Assembly (NCBI RefSeq): GCF_032854445.1
Contig: NC_088295.1
Span: 69,841,058-69,905,057, forward strand
DNA from: Liolophura sinensis
Lineage: Eukaryota > Mollusca > Polyplacophora > Chitonida > Chitonidae
Length of the DNA stretch: 64,000 nucleotides
Direction of reading: 5' to 3'
In this document: positions 59,661-64,000 of the stretch, piece after piece
How the letters are laid out: every line of letters begins with the position of its first letter
Position numbering within the stretch: the stretch's first letter is position 1
Program-made: the position numbers and the translations under genes
The notes under the pieces: model-generated
What the model saw: the letters and a program-made list of their open reading frames with translations, nothing else
The model's database searches: none
What the model was told of the DNA's origin: nothing

Positions 59661-59953
59661 AAACAACCCATGCGAGGCTCAATCCCGAATCGAGTCATAC
59701 CTAAGATTTTAGCGTGAATTATCTTGGTCTTACCTCGCTTGTCGCTCAGCATGAAAGTAACAAGCAATGGTAAATGTCGGGTCGGTGTCAGGTCAATCTG
59801 ACTAGGTGGGGCATCGTGTCCGGTGTCTTTGGCATATCGCTCCATTGGGGCAGCATTATAAGTAAGTTTGCTACAAGGCGACACCGTCAGGATGATATGA
59901 TGATAATAAATTTAAAAACGACGTTAAAACCAAATCCAACAAGCAAATAAGTA
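59661..59953 (+). mobile_element. tRNA-derived SINE, family S3, diverged
   Basis: It contains CGAGTCATACCTAAGATTTT, CTCGCTTGTCGCTCAGCATG, GTCCGGTGTCTTTGGCATAT and the 3' end ACGACGTTAAAACCAAATCC. The head is degraded. Confidence 0.7.
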
Positions 59954-60329
59954 AATCTCATACCCGAATAATATACATTCTACGTAGTACTCATCTCTTT
60001 TTTTTTTTTTTAAAAAGGTACCTTTTTTCCTGAATAGCCTGGTATCGTTCTGATTTTAATAATGTCAATTTAACTACGGTAATACATATTTCCAATCATA
60101 ATAACAACTAAACAGAGATTAGGATGACAGTGTATGATCCTCAGTTAGTATTAGCATCTCGTTGTCTCAGGTCGGGCTGTCGTATCAGATGTAGACAGCC
60201 TGACCTGACCAACTTCGCGGAACACGCACCGTCTTGATGATCGCTTTATCACATACATCTTTATTCAACAAAATCAACGAGAATGATTTGGCAAAATTAC
60301 ACGTTCAGCCATGGCGCCGAAGTGCCTGA

Positions 60330-60848
60330 TGACGTCACTCGTAAACCCACAAACAAACATAGTTCGTAATAAATATTTAATTACGCAACGGTAAATGAAT
60401 ACAGATATTAAAACTGATTGAAACTTATTCGAAAATAATTCAAAATTTCCCACTTAATGATGTCTGACGAATATCCATAGTTTTAAACAATATCACCACG
60501 TTTTCTTTCGGTATCCCTACACCACACTGGATCCCCAGAAACAGTGATGACGTCACCGTGGATGTTACGTCAAAATGTGTGATTCACAGCAACGACACAA
60601 ACAAATCAAATATCAAAATGGAACATAACTGAACTAACTTGAATAAAGCAAAAAAAAATTATAGCAGTATTCAACAACGCTGAAATTTCAGTCTGGAAAG
60701 AATTCGCAGGATCGTCTGTGACACTTTATTATAGTTATAATTATAGCAGTATTCAACAACGCTGAAAGTTCAGCCTGGAAAGAATTCGCAGGATCGTCTG
60801 TGACACTTAATTGCTCGTATGTTTGTCAGCGTTGCACATCTGACGTCA
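60330..60848. promoter_or_regulatory. Cluster of CRE-type TGACGTCA sites
   Basis: Perfect palindromes TGACGTCA lie at 60330-60337, 60548-60555 and 60841-60848, with a related TTACGTCA at 60565-60572 and CGACGTCA at 61105-61112. This 8-base sequence is the consensus site for CREB/ATF-type bZIP factors. Three perfect copies in about 520 bases of AT-rich DNA are far more than expected by chance. No gene start is identified nearby, so the regulated gene is unknown. Confidence 0.45.
60658..60808. repeat. Direct repeat, two 69-bp units with 82-bp period
   Basis: Units at 60658-60726 and 60740-60808 differ at two positions (ATTATAGCAGTATTCAACAA to TGTGACACTT). They lie within the CRE-type site cluster. 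Confidence 0.95.
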
Positions 60849-61002
60849 TCATCTGATACAAAACTTTACATCAGATGGCTTGTATCGGAGGCCGTAGATA
60901 GACAGGTATATGATAATCGGTTATATACATAGTGTATGTATGCTGTATGATCAAAAAATGCATGACTTTTATAGATGTGATAATTGTTTGTCAATCATCA
61001 CT

Positions 61003-61108
61003 GTGATGATGAGCATGACGAACATGAACATGAGTATGGCAACAATGGTGATGATGATGACGATGATGATGCCGCTGCTGCTGCTGTTGATGGTGAGGAG
61101 GTGACGAC
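61003..61108. repeat. (GAT)n/(GCT)n-rich low-complexity stretch
   Basis: Imperfect GAT, GAC and GCT trinucleotides with ATG-rich spacing. The frame through it (60910-61104) is methionine-rich only because of the repeat and is not called. Confidence 0.8.
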
Positions 61109-62300
61109 GTCAACTCGATGTTGGTGATGATTATTTACTGGTATAATAGATACTTATTATACAGGCAATTGTATATATATTGTTTGGTTTTCAGCTAAAA
61201 AAAAAGATAAAAAAAATGTCAAGCGATAAAGACAACCTGCTCTTCAAGTGTTATAAAAACAACTCAGATTACACCATGCTCCTCTCCTTTCGGGGTTAAT
61301 CCGTTCTTTGTACAATTTATTTCGTGTGATTTGTCGAATGTTGATGGTGTTGAGATCTTTAATTATTTCGGCTACTTTTGTTGATCATCTCGTCCATTGA
61401 TTGGTGGCCGAGATCTCTTGCCCGTCACACAGAAAAGAGGCGCTATGACAAGCACTCATACCTGATCAAGGTTACTTCCGATGTCAGCCTAAAATCTAAC
61501 AGAGGCATCGAAATGAAATGGGAGCGGGAAATTCTAGCCGGAAAAACTCATTTGCGATCGCCGAATTATATTGAAAATCCAAAGAATTCTCTCTGACGCT
61601 CTAATGAAAGAGTTGTCTTGAAAGGCAATTGGCTGGCGGAGCTGTGTGTGAGCTCGGTATTTATGAGCAGAGAGCAGTACGCCATTCTGTTCCCGCTGAG
61701 CTCAATAGGAAAGCCGCCCAAAACAAGGGCGAAGCATTCCAACCCCGATCAACTCGCCACGTCAATTTCTATATCATGCCGCCTGGCTGAATTCGAGAAA
61801 TTCCAAGCGGTATTGAAAATGTATGAAAGCTCCTGCAGCCTCCACTTTTAACTATCAATATCGGAAGGTTGTTATCGCTTCATAAAATCATGCCCCCACC
61901 CCAGCGGTTTGGGGGGGGTGAGGCGGGGGGCTGTGAGAACAATGTCACGGCTTAATCTCTTATTGCCTGAACCCAACCAAGATGATGAGCAGGCGGGAAA
62001 TTCTTTATGACGCATTACCAACCGATTACCGGCCTATCAGTGTCAAGCCTTTCTATTATACATAACACTGTTGAATTTTCTAAAGCTGTTCGGAACAATC
62101 ACATTTCCTTAATTAATTGACGGGCGAAATGAACACCGGGGATTCATTTCGGTTCGGCTGACATGGACAATAGAGTTGTTGATTTGGCCCACGTGCGGTG
62201 AGGCCGGTACGGCTGTAGGAATCGCTGATCACCCGTATTTGGAGCAAGGTACTGACACTCTGTCACAGGGTTGTCATTTCTTTATTAAACTCCCGCTGAA
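61109..62300. other. Unassigned; possible conserved non-coding element and G-rich tract
   Basis: Frames at 61378-61596 and 61618-61851 have no motif. 61890-61930 carries CCCCC-A-CCCC followed by G8 and G6 runs, able to form a hairpin or quadruplex. 61940-62220 is repeat-free with TTAATTAATTGA and other AT-core motifs between GC-richer blocks, a texture typical of developmental enhancers; this is inference only. Confidence 0.3.
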
Positions 62301-62623
62301 TTTATCATTTGAAAAGATTGAAAGGAAATAATGTTTGTAATACAAACGCCTGTAAGCGTGATCAAATAAGCCGCAAAATGAGAAGTTGTACGACTTGATT
62401 TGTTTGATTACGTTTGATAGTCATCTGAGAACCTGAAATCATGTAAGTCAACAAAAAGGTACGCTTCGCAATAAAACCACATAACGTTAGAAATCTGAAC
62501 ACATAAACCATTGCTTATGGGAATCAAAGAAGTAAGCGGTATTGCATGTACCAAAATGATAAGTTTATGCCTTCATTTGCAATTCCCTAAAGGGAAAAAA
62601 TAATGTATAGATATGATATATAG
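62301..62623. other. Unassigned AT-rich sequence
   Basis: Nothing is recognised. Confidence 0.4.
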
Positions 62624-62668
62624 ATTTATTTATTTATTTATTTATTTGACTGTGTTTTTACGCCGTAC
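62624..62668 (-). mobile_element. 3' end fragment of family S1 SINE
   Basis: (TTTA)n followed by GACTGTGTTTTTACGCCGTA, the reverse of the S1 3' end. Only about 45 bases are present. Confidence 0.75.
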
Positions 62669-63473
62669 GGTCTGACACATTGATTGACAGATGGGTTGAT
62701 TTACTAATCAGTAGATCTGCTGAGTAGTTCATTACAAGACTAATTAACCATAAGGGGAACAAACATTCCAAACCCTAATTGTGATATGTTGACAACACAA
62801 CCTTTTCATTGAATCCCTTGGACGTTAATAATAAGTATAGCACACAGTCATAGCTTAGTGTTTACACAGTACGTGATGACGTTAAAGGGATTAATATTTT
62901 TAAGGGAAAATGTTGGTATTATCAACACACAACAGACGCAATTCAATATATTTATAATTTTCGTGAGATGAACAGTAATAACCATATAATTCTTAAAATG
63001 ATATTCCGTCCATTTAATCACTGGAACTATGGTCAAATTTCCCTGGCCCCGAGACTTTTATGCCAACTGGGACTTATAAACAATGGGTCTCGAGAATCAG
63101 GGAGTATTTGCGTCTTGTAGATAGCTGTGCGCGGAAGTTTGTCACGGATGCAGCCCCAAATTATGGGAGCCCCACTTACTTCTATATTCATCTGAACCTT
63201 TATCGAAGCATGTCTTTTTATTCTGTTGGATTTGTGATGTAAATCAGCGTCTTCGATGCCATGCACGGTCGTGAATGATTATTATCATGATAAACTTGAT
63301 ATATGTCAAGAGATCGCATTTGAGGAAAGACGTCTAAGACTGTACAGTTTTTGCATTTGTTTTTTTTTTTCCTGTTTTTTTTTTGTTGTAGGTCCATCGT
63401 ATTGAAAAAATCGTCAAATCAGATATAGTAACAGGTCCATTAAGAACGCAAATGAGATGCATATTTTTGGTCA
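62669..63473. other. Unassigned AT-rich sequence
   Basis: Two overlapping frames of 60 (+) and 77 (-) codons at 63033-63266 lack motifs. A T-rich run lies near 63360-63384. Confidence 0.4.
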
Positions 63474-63484
63474 TGGACAACTTA

Positions 63485-63733
63485 TATTTATTTTATTTAT
63501 TTGATTGGTGTTTTACGCCGTACTCAAGAATATTTCACTTATACGACGGCGGTCAGCATTATGGTGGATGGAAACCGGGCACAGCCCAGCAGAAACCCAC
63601 TTCCATCCGCAGGTTGCTGCCCGGCCTTCCCACTTACGACCGGAGAGGAAGCCAGCACGAGCTAGACTTGAACTCACAGCGACCGCATTGGTGAGAGGCT
63701 TCTGGGTCATTACGCTGCGCTAGCGCGCTAACC
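63485..63733 (-). mobile_element. tRNA-derived SINE, family S1, short 5' truncation, exact target-site duplication
   Basis: The copy is complete except for about the first 20 bases of the tRNA-like head: it stops at GCGCTAACC. The 11-bp TGGACAACTTA flanks it exactly (63474-63484 and 63734-63744), showing that the truncation was made during insertion. The frames across it are by-products of the SINE. Confidence 0.95.
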
Positions 63734-63744
63734 TGGACAACTTA

Positions 63745-64000
63745 GAAACTAAGAAGATACACGATTTGGACCAGGATTAAATTAACGCTTTTAGAATATT
63801 CCTTGCGCATTTCTTGCATCAAGACGGCTTCTCCTCTATGACTATTCAAATTTCTTACTTTATATACATTCTTAGAACCTGCTTCCATGTTAACGTTTAA
63901 TAAGTTCGATGGCAAGGCATAATTTTGAGCAATTCTAGACTAGTGGCGTCTAATAAATAGTAGCAACCATAATGTCACTGTGTAATTTACCCCATTCTGC
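63745..64000. other. Unassigned sequence at window end
   Basis: Nothing is recognised. Confidence 0.4.

Noticed and set aside
60910-61104. Methionine-rich small protein
   Set aside because: The frame is a translation of a GAT/ATG-rich low-complexity stretch.

Overview
This window looks like AT-rich intergenic or intronic DNA from a lophotrochozoan animal, most likely a marine mollusc. The evidence is the repeat content: several tRNA-derived SINE families of the kind abundant in mollusc genomes, with 3' ends of the type CGGCGTAAAACACCAATC + (AAAT)n, GACGTTAAACCCC + (ACTC)n and GCGTTAAACCCC + (ATTC)n. I also see a solo LTR and decayed Ty3/gypsy integrase sequence, but no bacterial-style gene organisation and no CRISPR array. 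I could not recognise any multi-exon host gene. The only clearly intact recognisable reading frame is a 185-residue SGNH-hydrolase protein at 36861-37418, which itself looks like part of a retroposed unit. I cannot name the species.

Layout. 1-18 kb: mostly unassigned AT-rich sequence with SINE insertions, a dispersed repeat at 10.3-11.6 kb (second copy at 55.9-57.3 kb) and three weak exon candidates (5409-5511 +, 8929-9249 -, 13613-13860 +). 18.9-33.9 kb: a tandemly multiplied locus. Three long copies and one partial copy of a composite unit can be aligned block by block. Two carry decayed Ty3/gypsy integrase. One was interrupted by a 753-bp solo LTR whose empty site survives in the neighbouring copy. 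Two short islands (65 bp and 44 bp) are perfectly or almost perfectly kept while their flanks have diverged. 36.1-38.0 kb: a TATA-like box, three copies of a bulged hairpin with a compensatory base-pair change, a T-rich acceptor-like site, 27 adenines, the SGNH reading frame, three hairpins after the stop and a terminal A-rich tract. 45.1-46.95 kb: a degenerate minisatellite whose unit contains a perfect inverted repeat and matches part of a SINE found at 51.6-51.85 kb. 50-64 kb: more SINEs, several with exact target-site duplications, short tandem repeats, and a cluster of CRE-type TGACGTCA sites at 60.3-60.85 kb.

How the parts relate. There is no operon-like cooperation to describe. The window is best read as layered transposition: old gypsy sequence, tandem duplication of the locus containing it, later solo-LTR and SINE insertions, and one young SGNH unit. 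The most unusual item is the SGNH unit with its repeated leader hairpins. The next are the hairpin minisatellite and the conserved islands in the tandem locus. All calls come from reading the sequence by eye; no similarity search, folding program or transcript data was available.
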